Positions 50,289 to 59,514 of a stretch of DNA of 64,000 nt are shown piece by piece. Under the pieces are notes generated by a model. That model was not told the DNA's origin. It ran no database searches and saw nothing but the letters and a program-made list of their open reading frames with translations. The translations under genes and the position numbers were made by a program. The DNA is from Mycolicibacterium hodleri (GTDB lineage Bacteria > Actinomycetota > Actinomycetes > Mycobacteriales > Mycobacteriaceae). Location: assembly GCF_006439015.1 (NCBI RefSeq), contig NZ_RCZG01000001.1, positions 372,001 to 436,000 of the forward strand, in the 5' to 3' direction. The first letter of the stretch is position 1. The number at the start of each line of letters is the position of its first letter.

Positions 50289-51295
50289 CGGTCCCCTTGC
50301 TCGGCCCGCTGGCACTGTCGGGCTTCGCCCACGCCTGGTACTTCCTGTATCTGGTGGTCGTCCTCGCGCTCGCCGCGGTGTACGTGATCCTCCAATTCGC
50401 CCGGCATCGCCGCGTCCTGCGGTTCGCGAACATGGACGTGCTGCAGAGGGTGGCGCCCTCCGCGAGCAGGCGGAGGTGGTGCCACGTCCCCGCGGTCCTG
50501 TTGGTGACCGCACTCGCGCTGCTGGCGATCGCGTTGGCGGCGCCGACCCACGACGTCCGGATCCCTCGGAGCCGAGCGGTCGTGATGCTGGTGATCGACG
50601 TGTCCGAGTCGATGGTCGCCACCGACGTCGCACCCAGCCGACTGGAGGCCGCCAAGGAGGCGGGCAAGCAGTTCGCCGACGAGTTGACGCCGGGAATCAA
50701 CCTGGGGCTGGTCGCATTTGGCGGCAGCGCAACGCTTCTGGTGTCGCCGACGACCAACCGCGCCGCAACGAAGACGGCAATTGACAACCTAACGCCGGAG
50801 GAGCGCACCGCGACCGGCGAGGGTATCTTCACCGCGCTGCAGGCCATCGCCAGCGTCGATGCCGTGATGGGGGGCGGCGACGCCCCGGCCCCCGCACACA
50901 TCGTGCTGGAATCCGACGGTGCGGAGACCATGCCGCGAAATCCCGACGACCCCCGGGGCGCGTACACCGCGGCCCGCGCTGCCAAGGACCAGGGGGTCGC
51001 CATCTCGACGATCTCGTTCGGTACCCCGGACGGCGTCGTCGACATCAACGGGCAGCAGATCGCGGTGCCCGTCGACGACGCGACGCTGCAACAGATCACC
51101 GACATCACCGGCGGTCAGACTTTTCACGCCGGGAGCCTGGCTCAGCTCAAGCAGGTGTACTCGACCCTGCAGGAGCAGATCGGTTACGAAACGATTCGCG
51201 GCGACGCCAGCGAGGGCTGGATCCGTCTCGGTGCGGTGCTGATGGCCGCAGCCGTCCTGGCTTCGGTTGTCACCAACCGTCGGGTCCCGGTCTGA
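50285..51295 (+). CDS. VWA-domain membrane protein (Rv1481-like), copy 2
   Basis: A 336-residue paralogue of the preceding gene with the same architecture: N-terminal helices ([35 protein letters not shown]), [15 protein letters not shown] (~100), and a C-terminal helix. The MIDAS Asp after the central strand is in [14 protein letters not shown] 50285 overlaps the first copy's stop. Tandem duplication is clear from matching segments such as [20 protein letters not shown] and GAYTAAR. The two may form a heteromeric membrane complex. Confidence 0.9.
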   Translation: MTVPLLGPLALSGFAHAWYFLYLVVVLALAAVYVILQFARHRRVLRFANMDVLQRVAPSASRRRWCHVPAVLLVTALALLAIALAAPTHDVRIPRSRAVVMLVIDVSESMVATDVAPSRLEAAKEAGKQFADELTPGINLGLVAFGGSATLLVSPTTNRAATKTAIDNLTPEERTATGEGIFTALQAIASVDAVMGGGDAPAPAHIVLESDGAETMPRNPDDPRGAYTAARAAKDQGVAISTISFGTPDGVVDINGQQIAVPVDDATLQQITDITGGQTFHAGSLAQLKQVYSTLQEQIGYETIRGDASEGWIRLGAVLMAAAVLASVVTNRRVPV

Positions 51296-51310
51296 GGGCG
51301 CTGCTCGGCG

Positions 51311-52882
51311 TCAGGCGACGTCGAACGAGACGGTGTGCCAGCCGGTCGCCCCGTCGGGCACGACGTCGGCCTCGTCCGAGGTTTGCACGGTTCCCGTGCC
51401 GTCCGTCGCTCGCACCGAAACCGTATGTGCACCCGAGTCATTGGCCTGCCAGGGGAAGCTCCACAGCCGCCAGGTGTCCTTCGAGTAGCTCGCGCCGAGC
51501 TGCGCCTGCTGCCAGGGGCCTTCGTCGATGCGCACCTCGACGGCGTTGATGCCCCGGAGTTGCGCCCAGGCCACGCCGCCAAAGGTGACAGGGCCGCGCG
51601 GCACGACCTGACCACTCTTCGGGACCTCGATCTTCGACTCCGTCTTGATGGGTCCGCGGGCCGCCCACCCGAGACGCGTCCAGTAGGCCTCGGCGCGATC
51701 GAAGCGGGTCAGCTCCAGATCGGTAACCCACTTGGTCGCAGAGACATAACCGTATAAACCGGGCACGACGAGACGGGCCGGATAGCCGTGTTCTATGGGC
51801 AGCGGAGCATCGTTCATGCCGATCGCCAATATTGCGTCACGCTGGTCGGTGAGCGCCTCGACCGGCGTGCCGGCGGTGAACCCGTCGATCGACGTCGACA
51901 TCACCATGTCGGCATCGGAGTGGATGCCTGCCCCGGCCAACAGATCTCGCATCCGATAGCCGGTCCACTTGGCATTGGAGATCAGGTCACCGCCGACGGG
52001 ATTGGAGACGCACGTCAAAGTGACGACTCGCTCGACGACTTCGAACCGTTGCAGGTCCTCGAAACTCAGCGAAACCTCTCGATCCACCATGCCGTGAATC
52101 CTCAGACGCCAGTTCGCCCGGCTGAGCTGCGGCACGCTCAACGCGGTGTCGATGCGGTAGAAGTCCGCGTTCGGGGTGATGAATGGTGGCAACGCCACCC
52201 CCGGCGGCTGGACCGAAGGAGGCGGTGCAACGGGCACGGATTTACCCGCGGACGGCAGGGTGAAGGCGGTGCGGTCGCCCGATACCGACGAGTTCAGCCG
52301 GTTGAGCACCGCACCCGCGACCCCCGCGACGGCCCCCGCGCCGATGAACCCGAGCGCCACCAACGACTGCCGCCGGCTGCGATCGGGCGAGTCGGTCGAG
52401 GACGCATCGGCCTGGGGTGCCTTCTTGCCGAAGCGGTCGGACACCAGCAACCGCAGCACCAGGACACCACATACCGTGCCGATGACGGTCGGGACCACGT
52501 CGATCGGCGTTGCACCCGCCCGGCTCAGAACTGCCGCGCAGCCGAGCACGCCGGCGACCACGATTGCGACGCTGCCAACGGGTCTGCGACGGGTCTCGCG
52601 CTGCGCGGTGAGCGCGGCGATCACCGCGATGACCACCAACACGAGGATGGACAGCGCCAACTTGTCAGACGTGCCGAACAGCTTGATCGCCGATTCCTTG
52701 ACCGGGCCTGGCGTCAGGTCGATGACCGCCGAGCCGATTGCGGTTCTGGAGTCGGCGTGCGGGCCGAAGGGCACCGCGCTCAATTGAGCCACGCCGAGTG
52801 CTACCGCCGCGGCGGCCAGACCCGTCAGTCCGCTCGGACGAAGGTCGCTGGGTGTTTCCGGGCGGGTAGCCGTATCGGCCAT
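51311..52882 (-). CDS. membrane-anchored sulfite-oxidase-like molybdoenzyme
   Basis: A 523-residue protein. The N-terminal ~190 residues hold four or five hydrophobic helices (GLTGLAAAAVALGVAQLSAV, LALSILVLVVIAVIAALTA, VAIVVAGVLGCAAVL, SLVALGFIGAGAVAGVAGAV). The rest is a Mo-cofactor domain of the sulfite oxidase/YedY type with the Mo-ligand Cys in VTLTCVSNPVGGD (~291), HGYPARLVVPGLYGYVSATKW, and a C-terminal Ig-like dimerisation domain. The catalytic part probably faces outside. The substrate is unknown (sulfite or protein/heterocyclic N-oxides are possible). Converges with VWA copy 2. Confidence 0.9.
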   Translation of the reverse strand: MADTATRPETPSDLRPSGLTGLAAAAVALGVAQLSAVPFGPHADSRTAIGSAVIDLTPGPVKESAIKLFGTSDKLALSILVLVVIAVIAALTAQRETRRRPVGSVAIVVAGVLGCAAVLSRAGATPIDVVPTVIGTVCGVLVLRLLVSDRFGKKAPQADASSTDSPDRSRRQSLVALGFIGAGAVAGVAGAVLNRLNSSVSGDRTAFTLPSAGKSVPVAPPPSVQPPGVALPPFITPNADFYRIDTALSVPQLSRANWRLRIHGMVDREVSLSFEDLQRFEVVERVVTLTCVSNPVGGDLISNAKWTGYRMRDLLAGAGIHSDADMVMSTSIDGFTAGTPVEALTDQRDAILAIGMNDAPLPIEHGYPARLVVPGLYGYVSATKWVTDLELTRFDRAEAYWTRLGWAARGPIKTESKIEVPKSGQVVPRGPVTFGGVAWAQLRGINAVEVRIDEGPWQQAQLGASYSKDTWRLWSFPWQANDSGAHTVSVRATDGTGTVQTSDEADVVPDGATGWHTVSFDVA

Positions 52883-52994
52883 GACGCCAACGTACCCACT
52901 TCCCCACCCAAAGGGCTTACAGGAAAGTGACGTCGGTTAAGTTGCTTTACAGTTTGGCCTCAATGTGGAATGTGCCGCAGCGAAAGGGAGCTAC

Positions 52995-53774
52995 ATGGAG
53001 ATCTCGGGCAAGAAGGCGATCGTCGTGGGCGGCGCGTCGGGGTTCGGACGTGCCACCGCGGAGTCACTCGCCACACGTGGCGCGAGCGTCGCGATTCTGG
53101 ACCGGCCGCAGTCCGACGGCAAGGCCGTCGCCGCAGGTATCGGTGCGGCCTTCCACGAGGTCGACGTGACCGACTTCGACGGCACGGAAAAGGTGCTGGC
53201 GCAGGCGGTCGACGGACTCGGCGGTCTGAACATCATCGTGACCACCGCTGGTGGCGGCATCGGCGAGCGCACCATCAGCAAGACCGGTCCGCATCCGCTG
53301 GACTCCTTCCGGGCGAGCGTCGACCTCAATCTGATCGGCACGTTCAACATCAGCAGGCTCGCCGCGTGGCAGATGAGCCAGCAGGAACCCGTCGACCCCG
53401 AAGATGGGGGAGAGGCCGAGGAGCGCGGCGTCATCATCAATACGGCGTCCATCGCCGCGTTCGAGGGACAGATCGGGCAGGTTGCGTACACCGCGTCCAA
53501 GGCCGCCATCGCCGGGATGTGCCTGACCATGGCGCGCGATCTGGGCAGCTTGGGCATCAGGGTGCTGGCCATCGCGCCGAGCTTGTTCGCCACTGGCCTC
53601 ACCAAGGGCATCCCCGCCGAGTTCGCCAGTGCCCTGACCAAGGATGCGGCGTTCCCGAAGCGACTCGGCAAGCCCGAGGAGTACGCCAAGCTGGTGACCG
53701 CGATCGTGGAGAACCCGATGCTCAACGGTCAGTGCATCCGCTTGGACGCCGGCCAACGCTTCGCGCCCAAGTAG
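52995..53774 (+). CDS. SDR oxidoreductase (3-hydroxyacyl-CoA dehydrogenase type II-like)
   Basis: A 259-residue classical SDR: VVGGASGFGRATAESLATRG (~9-28), an Asp after the second strand in ILDRPQ indicating NAD preference, TTAGGGIGER in place of the usual NNAG, catalytic Ser in INTASIAAFEGQ and YTASKAA (Tyr/Lys ~168-172). HSD10-like enzymes oxidise 2-methyl-3-hydroxyacyl-CoA. ATG 52995 has AAAGGGAG upstream. Confidence 0.91.
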   Translation: MEISGKKAIVVGGASGFGRATAESLATRGASVAILDRPQSDGKAVAAGIGAAFHEVDVTDFDGTEKVLAQAVDGLGGLNIIVTTAGGGIGERTISKTGPHPLDSFRASVDLNLIGTFNISRLAAWQMSQQEPVDPEDGGEAEERGVIINTASIAAFEGQIGQVAYTASKAAIAGMCLTMARDLGSLGIRVLAIAPSLFATGLTKGIPAEFASALTKDAAFPKRLGKPEEYAKLVTAIVENPMLNGQCIRLDAGQRFAPK

Positions 53775-53792
53775 CCCCCGACGTAGGGTGAT

Positions 53793-53836
53793 TTCGGCGC
53801 GAAAACCGTCGCCACGCGAACGTTTTCGCGCCGGAA
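53793..53836. terminator. GC-rich hairpin after SDR gene
   Basis: Arms GGCGCGAAAAC (53796-53806) and GTTTTCGCGCC (53822-53832) are exact inverted repeats with TTC/GGAA extensions and a 15-nt loop. It starts 22 bp after the SDR stop and lies 20 bp before the next start. No T tract follows, so an intrinsic mycobacterial-type terminator or a regulatory hairpin for the downstream gene are both possible. Confidence 0.55.
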
Positions 53837-53855
53837 TCGCAGGGGGAGTGGCCGC

Positions 53856-55592
53856 ATGGCAACCGTCGCAACTCAGATCATCGCCGCGCTGACGCGAAGC
53901 GGAGTGCGCCGTGTGTACGGGTTGCCCGGCGACAGCCTCAATGGGTTCACCGACGCCATCCGCCGCTCCGACGACGTGACATGGGAACACGTCCGCCACG
54001 AGGAAACGGCGGCGTTCGCCGCGGCCGCCGACGCCGCCCTCACCGGTCAGATGGCGGTCTGCGCCGGCAGCTGCGGACCGGGCAATTTGCACCTCATCAA
54101 TGGTCTCTTCGACGCCCAACGCTCCCGCGTCCCGGTCTTGGCGATCGCCGCCCACATCCCTCGCAGCGAGATCGGCTCGGAGTACTTCCAGGAGACGCAC
54201 CCACAGGATCTTTTCGCTGAATGCAGCGTCTACTGCGAATTGGTCAGCACACCGGAGATGGCGCCGCGCATCATCGAGATGGCGATGCGCGCCGCGGTCG
54301 AGGAGAACGGCGTCGCCGTCGTCGTGGTGCCCGGCGAGATCTTCCTCGCACCCGCGGTCGACTCCGGTTGGCTCACCAAGCCGATCCTGCCCACCCGGTC
54401 GGTGATGCGGCCCGACGACGAGGGACTGCGCCGGGCCGCCGACATCCTCAACACGTCCGAACGTGTCACCATTCTCGGCGGGGCCGGCGTCGCGGGCGCC
54501 CACGACGCCCTGCTCCGCCTCGCAGGCACGCTCAACGCGCCCATCGTCCATGCCCTGCGCGGCAAGGAGTTCATCGAGTACGACAACCCCTATGACGTCG
54601 GCATGACCGGACTGCTCGGGTTCGCCTCCGGGTACAAGGCGATCAAGGAAGCGGATACCCTGCTGATGCTGGGCACCGATTTTCCGTATCAGCAGTTCTA
54701 TCCGGAGCACGCCCGCATCGTCCAGGTCGACGTTCGCGGCCGAAACCTGGGCCGCCGCACGCCGATCGACCTTGGACTGGTCGGGACCGTGGCCGACACG
54801 CTGGCGGCGCTGCAGCCGCTGCTCAATCAGAAGCCATCGCGCGCGCACCTCGACCGTGCGTTGCGCCATTACGCGAAGACCCGCAAGACGATGGACGGTT
54901 TGGCGGTCAACGATCGCGACAAGACGCCCATCCGCCCGGAATACGTTGCGGGACTTGCCGATCGGCTGGCCTCGGACGATGCGGTGTTCACCGTGGACGT
55001 CGGGTCGCCAGTGGTGTGGGCGGCCAGGTACCTCACGATGAACGGCAGACGAAGACTGGTCGGTTCGTTCAACCACGGCACCATGGCTTGCGCGCTACCC
55101 CACGCGATCGGCGCGCAGACGGCGTTTCCGGGCAGGCAGGTGGTCGCCTTCGCCGGCGACGGCGGGCTGACCATGCTGTTCGGCGAGCTCATCACGCTGC
55201 TTCAGAACCGATTGCCGGTCAAGGTGATCGTGTTCAACAACTCGTCGCTGAACTTCGTCGAGCTCGAGATGAAGGCGGCGGGCATAGTCAACTTCGGCAC
55301 CGAGCTCGTCAATCCTGACTTCGCCGCCGTGGGGCGTGCGCTGGGCGCGTTCGGACGAAGGGTGGAGCATCCCGGCGAGTTGGAGCAAGCCCTGACGGAC
55401 GCCTTCGCCCACGATGGTCCCGCCGTCGTCGACGTGGTGACCGCCCGTCAGGAGCTCTCCATCCCGCCCGCGATCAGCGTCGAACAGGCGAAGGGCTTCT
55501 CCCTGTACGCGATCCGCACCATCATGGCAGGGCGCGCCGATGAGTTGCTCGACCTCGTCACGACCAATGTCTCGCGGCGACTGCTGGACTGA
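53856..55592 (+). CDS. poxB: pyruvate dehydrogenase (quinone)/PoxB-type ThDP enzyme
   Basis: A 578-residue ThDP-dependent enzyme with three domains: PYR (VYGLPGDSLNGF; catalytic Glu in VRHEETAAFAAAADAAL ~50), central FAD/CoA-type domain (VTILGGAGVAGAHDALL), and PP domain with the ThDP motif (FAGDGGLTMLFGEL to VIVFNNSS, ~430-465). The C-terminal ISVEQAKGFSLYAIRTIMAG stretch is like the membrane-recruiting tail of PoxB. It decarboxylates pyruvate to acetate plus CO2 and reduces quinone. Acetolactate synthase is a less likely alternative. ATG 53856, GGGGGAG upstream. Confidence 0.88.
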   Translation: MATVATQIIAALTRSGVRRVYGLPGDSLNGFTDAIRRSDDVTWEHVRHEETAAFAAAADAALTGQMAVCAGSCGPGNLHLINGLFDAQRSRVPVLAIAAHIPRSEIGSEYFQETHPQDLFAECSVYCELVSTPEMAPRIIEMAMRAAVEENGVAVVVVPGEIFLAPAVDSGWLTKPILPTRSVMRPDDEGLRRAADILNTSERVTILGGAGVAGAHDALLRLAGTLNAPIVHALRGKEFIEYDNPYDVGMTGLLGFASGYKAIKEADTLLMLGTDFPYQQFYPEHARIVQVDVRGRNLGRRTPIDLGLVGTVADTLAALQPLLNQKPSRAHLDRALRHYAKTRKTMDGLAVNDRDKTPIRPEYVAGLADRLASDDAVFTVDVGSPVVWAARYLTMNGRRRLVGSFNHGTMACALPHAIGAQTAFPGRQVVAFAGDGGLTMLFGELITLLQNRLPVKVIVFNNSSLNFVELEMKAAGIVNFGTELVNPDFAAVGRALGAFGRRVEHPGELEQALTDAFAHDGPAVVDVVTARQELSIPPAISVEQAKGFSLYAIRTIMAGRADELLDLVTTNVSRRLLD

Positions 55593-55641
55593 CCAGTCCG
55601 CTTTCCAAGCCTTTTCCAATCGCCGTCGCTATGGTCTGCGC

Positions 55642-57006
55642 ATGCGTAAACGTGCGTGGTCTGTGTTTGCTGTGGTGCTACTGCTCGCGGGGTGCGGTGG
55701 AGGCGTGAAGCCAGAGGTGCCCACGCCGACGGGAGCGAAGAAGCCCGACAGCAGCAACGTCAAGATCGAAGGCGACCCGGACACGCCGGTGAACAAGTTG
55801 GCCATCGACGCGATCGCCGACCTGCAGAGCTTCTGGGCTGACCAATTCCCGAAGCTCTACAACGAGGATTACAAGCCCGTCGACGGTGGGCTGTTCGCAC
55901 TGACGCCAGATTCTGAGAACGGGCCGAAATGTGCGTCCAGTTACGCTGACGTCGCGGGCAACGCTTTCTACTGCAAGATCGATGACTCGGTGGCCTGGGA
56001 CGCCTCCGGGCTCCTGCCGGAGCTGCAGAAGAAGTACGGGGACTTCGTCATCCCCATCGTGCTGGCGCACGAGTTCGGCCACGCTATTCAGCAGCGCTCG
56101 GGATTCTTCGACCAAAACGAGTTGACGGTCAGCTCGGAGTTGCAGGCTGACTGCTTCGCCGGTGGATGGTCCAAACATGCTCAGGACGACGGCGTGTTCG
56201 AGGTGAAGAGCGCCGATCTCGACAAATCGCTGGCGGGCATCCTCGACCTACGCGACAGTCCAGGAACCAACGTCCAGGACCCGTCTGCGCACGGCAGCGG
56301 GTTCGACCGGGTCAGCGCCTTCCAGGACGGCTATGACAACGGGGTCGAAAAGTGCAAGGGCTACAAGGACGGCGACCCAATGGTGCTCGAGCTTCCCTTC
56401 AACGATGAGCAGGACGCGGCCAGCGGGGGCCAGGCGCCATACGACTCCATTGCAAATGGTGTGCCGTACGACCTCGAGGACTACTGGAGCCAGGTCTACC
56501 CCGAACTGACCGACGGCCAAGCCTGGACACCCCTGAAGCCTCAGCAGCCCTTCGCCCCGTCGAGCCCCCCGGATTGTGGTGGCCAGTCCGCCGAGGGGTA
56601 CGTGCTTTTCTATTGCGTGCCAGACGATTACGTCGGTTGGGACAATGAGGACGCCATGCCGGCGATCTACGACCAGGGCGGGGACTACGCCTTCGCGACC
56701 CTGCTCGCCACTCAGTGGGGACTGGCCGCACTCAATCGGCTCGGTGACGACTCCGACGAGAAGACCTCTACTGCCCGTGGCGACTGCTTGGCGGGTGCCT
56801 ACACGGCGAGCGTCATCCTCTTCAATCGCGAGGCAACCAGCAGTTTCCACATCTCGCCGGGTGATCTCGACGAGGGAATCAAGGCGCTACTCCTGTTCCG
56901 CGGCGCCGGCGACGTCGACCGCCAGGGGGCGGGCTTCGACAGAACCAGAGCGTTCCGGGAGGGCGTTGTCGACGGGGCGCAAGCCTGCCTCTCCTACCAG
57001 GTCTAG
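55642..57006 (+). CDS. secreted lipoprotein, neutral zinc metallopeptidase with duplicated domain
   Basis: A 454-residue protein with a lipoprotein signal (VVLLLAGC, lipidated Cys ~18). The first repeat (~50-250) has an intact zinc motif LAHEFGHAIQQ and a downstream SSELQADCFAGGW. The second (~270-454) repeats the layout (YAFATLLATQWGLAALN, STARGDCLAGAY, then GAGFDRTRAFREGVVDG) but lacks HExxH. So it is a tandem duplication with one catalytic and one pseudo-catalytic half, anchored outside the membrane. Family comparators are usually single-domain; substrate unknown. ATG 55642 chosen from the signal peptide. Confidence 0.88.
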   Translation: MRKRAWSVFAVVLLLAGCGGGVKPEVPTPTGAKKPDSSNVKIEGDPDTPVNKLAIDAIADLQSFWADQFPKLYNEDYKPVDGGLFALTPDSENGPKCASSYADVAGNAFYCKIDDSVAWDASGLLPELQKKYGDFVIPIVLAHEFGHAIQQRSGFFDQNELTVSSELQADCFAGGWSKHAQDDGVFEVKSADLDKSLAGILDLRDSPGTNVQDPSAHGSGFDRVSAFQDGYDNGVEKCKGYKDGDPMVLELPFNDEQDAASGGQAPYDSIANGVPYDLEDYWSQVYPELTDGQAWTPLKPQQPFAPSSPPDCGGQSAEGYVLFYCVPDDYVGWDNEDAMPAIYDQGGDYAFATLLATQWGLAALNRLGDDSDEKTSTARGDCLAGAYTASVILFNREATSSFHISPGDLDEGIKALLLFRGAGDVDRQGAGFDRTRAFREGVVDGAQACLSYQV

Positions 57007-57235
57007 TCGTCACACGGGTAGCGGATCACGGCCCTCGACGCCGACCTCCCCCTTGTTGGCGACGACGTACGGGCCGGGTCGTCGAGCTTTGGGTGCAATA
57101 CCCGGTGCTAGTCGCCAAGAAGCACTGAGTCTTCGCTCACATTTTCGGGCAATGTCATCAGAGTGGAATGCGCTCTGCTGTTGTTGAGTTTGTCTAAGCA
57201 ATCGCAGCATCCGCAATAGGCATAGGAGCACGACC

Positions 57236-57919
57236 ATGTCCGTTCAGCTGAAGACACATGCACTGTTGGCGGGCGTAGCCACCGGGGGACTGATCGCGGC
57301 CAGTGCGATCGGCTTGGGCACACCGACCGCGTCGGCCGCCCCAGGATGCTCGGACGTGGAAGTGGTGTTTGCCCGCGGGACCGACGAACCCGCCGGACTG
57401 GGCCGCGAGGGCCAAGCGTTCGTGGACTCCCTCAAGAGCGACCTCAGGGGCAAGTCCGTCAGCACGTATGCCGTTGCGTACCCGGCGTCCTACGACTTCA
57501 TGGAGGCCACGGCCGGCGCCGCGGATGCCAGCGCCCACGTCCAAGCCACGGTCGCAGCCTGCCCGGGTACCAAGATCGTGCTCGGCGGCTACTCGCAGGG
57601 TGCCGCCGTGATCGACGGCATCACCGGGGATCCGAGCAGGCTGTTCGGCTTGGGCCAGCCAATGCCCGCCGAGGTGGCGAATCACGTGGCCGCCGTGGCC
57701 GTGTTCGGCAATCCCTTGAATCGCTTCGGTGGTCCGCTCACCGCGCTGAGCCCGCTGTACGGCGTGAAGACCATCGATCTGTGCAACGGCGCCGACCCCG
57801 TGTGCTCACCTGGCGACGACCGTGCCGCGCACAGCCTTTACGTCGAAAGCGGATTGACAAGTCAGGGAGCGGCATTCGCCGCCGACCGAGTCAAGGGAGG
57901 CAACGCCTCGGCGGTCTAG
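57236..57919 (+). CDS. secreted cutinase-family serine esterase
   Basis: A 227-residue exported alpha/beta-hydrolase. Signal peptide about 1-34 (LLAGVATGGLIAASAIGL, cleavage near ASAAP). Catalytic Ser in GGYSQGAAV (~119), Asp in CNGADPVCSPG and His in RAAHSLYV complete the triad; Cys residues at APGCSD and CNGADPVC suit disulfides. Mycobacterial Culp/cutinase-like proteins hydrolyse lipid esters in the envelope or medium. AGGAG precedes ATG 57236. Its stop forms CTAG with the convergent IclR remnant. Confidence 0.93.
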   Translation: MSVQLKTHALLAGVATGGLIAASAIGLGTPTASAAPGCSDVEVVFARGTDEPAGLGREGQAFVDSLKSDLRGKSVSTYAVAYPASYDFMEATAGAADASAHVQATVAACPGTKIVLGGYSQGAAVIDGITGDPSRLFGLGQPMPAEVANHVAAVAVFGNPLNRFGGPLTALSPLYGVKTIDLCNGADPVCSPGDDRAAHSLYVESGLTSQGAAFAADRVKGGNASAV

Positions 57920-58080
57920 GTGCCGATGTCAGTGGCCAACGCGGTCAGTCGTCCAATGGCGCCAACGTCGGCCGGGGTCTGGGGGTGCAGCGGATGGACG
58001 GCGAGAATCATTGCGACACAGCCCAGTTGATTGAAGACCGGGGCGGCGATCGTCGCCACCGATCGTGTGTCGACGTGCTC
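57916..58080 (-). pseudogene. C-terminal remnant of an IclR-type regulator
   Basis: About 55 codons on the minus strand ending at TAG 57916-57918 read RSVATIAAPVFNQLGCVAMI, then LAVHPLHPQTPADVGAIGRL, closely patterned like the end of an IclR effector domain. No start or HTH precedes it; upstream of ~58080 the sequence belongs to a plus-strand SDR tail. A truncated leftover after deletion. Confidence 0.6.
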
Positions 58081-58350
58081 GGCCTGATTCTCGGGAAGAC
58101 CGACCCGCCCGCGTTGCGGCGTCTGGAGCGCGACCTCGGCACGGCCACCGGTGACGCGCCACCGACGAACGCGGCCACCGTCGACGACGTCATCGCCGAG
58201 GCCTTCGAAAACCTCGGCAACGGTCCGACACACGTGGTCGGCGAGACCATGCGCGCGGGCATGCAGATGTTGACGTCGTTGCCGCGCAACGACGCGGCGC
58301 AGCTCATGATGGCAGCGAGCGCGGCCTCGATGGGGCCCGGAAAGAACTGA
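58075..58350 (+). pseudogene. C-terminal remnant of an SDR gene
   Basis: About 90 codons ending at TGA 58348-58350 read GLILGKTDPPALRRLERDLG, then TVDDVIAEAFENLGNGPTHV and RNDAAQLMMAASAASMG, matching the C-terminal extension of a mycobacterial short-chain dehydrogenase family. Cofactor and catalytic motifs are absent because the 5' part is gone. It abuts the IclR remnant head-to-head at about 58080, marking a deletion junction. Confidence 0.65.
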
Positions 58351-58402
58351 TCGGCAACGACTTCGGCGGAACCTCCGGCGGCTCGGCGGCGGGGGCGCGA
58401 CG

Positions 58403-59506
58403 ATGTCTGCCATGGCTGATGACGTCCCCGGCAAGGCGAGCGAAGCAACGGGAGGTCGTGAACAACCGACCCTGACAGACGACGACCAGAAAGCGCTACG
58501 GGGCTGGGTACGCGAGACGGGCCTGGGCGCGCAGGTGAGCGACGTCGAACCGCTGACGGGTGGCAGCCAGAACATCGTGGTGCGCCTGCGCATCGACGGT
58601 CGGCCGATGGTGCTGCGGCGCCCGCCGGAGCATCCCCGACCGACGAGTGACAAGACGATGCTGCGCGAGATCGCGGTCCTGACGACGCTGGCGGGCACGC
58701 CGGTCCCACATCCGGAGTTCATCGCGGGTTGTGAAGATCTCGACGTGCTCGGCGTGGTGTTCTATCTCATGGAGGATGTCGACGGCTTCAATCCGGGCAA
58801 TGAGACCGCCCAGGCATACATCGATGACCCCCTGATGCGCCACGACGTCGGACTGGCCTACGCCGCCGGTGTCGCACAACTGGGCGACGTGGCATGGGAG
58901 GGGAGCCCGCTTGCGGCGATCAGAAGACCGGGATCGTTTCTGGCGCGCCAAGTTCCACAGTTTATGGGCCTCCTCGCGAGCTATGGGCATGAGGCCTATG
59001 CCCCGGGTTCGCTGCCTGGAGTGGGGCCGTTGGCGGAGTGGCTTGAAGGGAACCGGCCCGACGACGGCGAACCCGGCATCATGCATGGCGACGCCCATCT
59101 GAACAACGTGCTGCTGCGCCGCGACCGACCCGAACTCGCGGCCCTCATCGACTGGGAGATGTGCACCGTCGGCGACCCGCTTCTCGACCTCGGCTGGATG
59201 CTGGTCTGCTGGCCGTCCGAACCCAATACCATCGACGCCGGCTCAGAACTGGCGGCCCTCGGTGGCCTTGCGACTCGCAGCGAACTACTCGAGGCATACA
59301 CGGCTGCCGGTGGTCGGCGGACGTCCCAGCTCGGGTGGTTCAAGGCGTTGGCGTGCTTCAAGCTGGGAGTCGTGATCGAGGGCACGTGGTCGCGCTACCT
59401 CGCCGGTCAGGCCGATCGGGAGGCGGCCCAACGCCTGCACGCGTCGGCGATGTCTCTGATCGAGTTGGGCACCAGGGTGACCCGCGGCGACGACCCGTTC
59501 GTCTAG
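58403..59506 (+). CDS. phosphotransferase (APH/ACAD10-like kinase)
   Basis: A 367-residue aminoglycoside-phosphotransferase-fold protein: N-lobe PLTGGSQNIVVRLRIDG and VLRRPP (ATP Lys region replaced by Arg-rich segment), catalytic loop IMHGDAHLNNVLL (~228), and the metal-binding Asp in ALIDWEMCTVGDPLLDLGWM (~249). Such proteins sit with acyl-CoA dehydrogenases and may phosphorylate 4-hydroxyacyl-CoAs, as in ACAD10/11 pathways, rather than antibiotics. ATG 58403 or 58412 possible. It follows remnants of a lipid-type operon (SDR tail). Confidence 0.88.
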   Translation: MSAMADDVPGKASEATGGREQPTLTDDDQKALRGWVRETGLGAQVSDVEPLTGGSQNIVVRLRIDGRPMVLRRPPEHPRPTSDKTMLREIAVLTTLAGTPVPHPEFIAGCEDLDVLGVVFYLMEDVDGFNPGNETAQAYIDDPLMRHDVGLAYAAGVAQLGDVAWEGSPLAAIRRPGSFLARQVPQFMGLLASYGHEAYAPGSLPGVGPLAEWLEGNRPDDGEPGIMHGDAHLNNVLLRRDRPELAALIDWEMCTVGDPLLDLGWMLVCWPSEPNTIDAGSELAALGGLATRSELLEAYTAAGGRRTSQLGWFKALACFKLGVVIEGTWSRYLAGQADREAAQRLHASAMSLIELGTRVTRGDDPFV

Positions 59507-59514
59507 CTGGCCGT

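Noticed and set aside
53064..55076. 670-codon minus-strand frame across the SDR and poxB genes
   Set aside because: Shadow of two clear plus-strand genes; no domain signature.
57010..57093. Minus-strand tail (PGPYVVANKGEVGVEGRDPLPV) possibly a lost-gene remnant
   Set aside because: Position right after a convergent stop is suggestive, but the peptide matched no family I know and is short.
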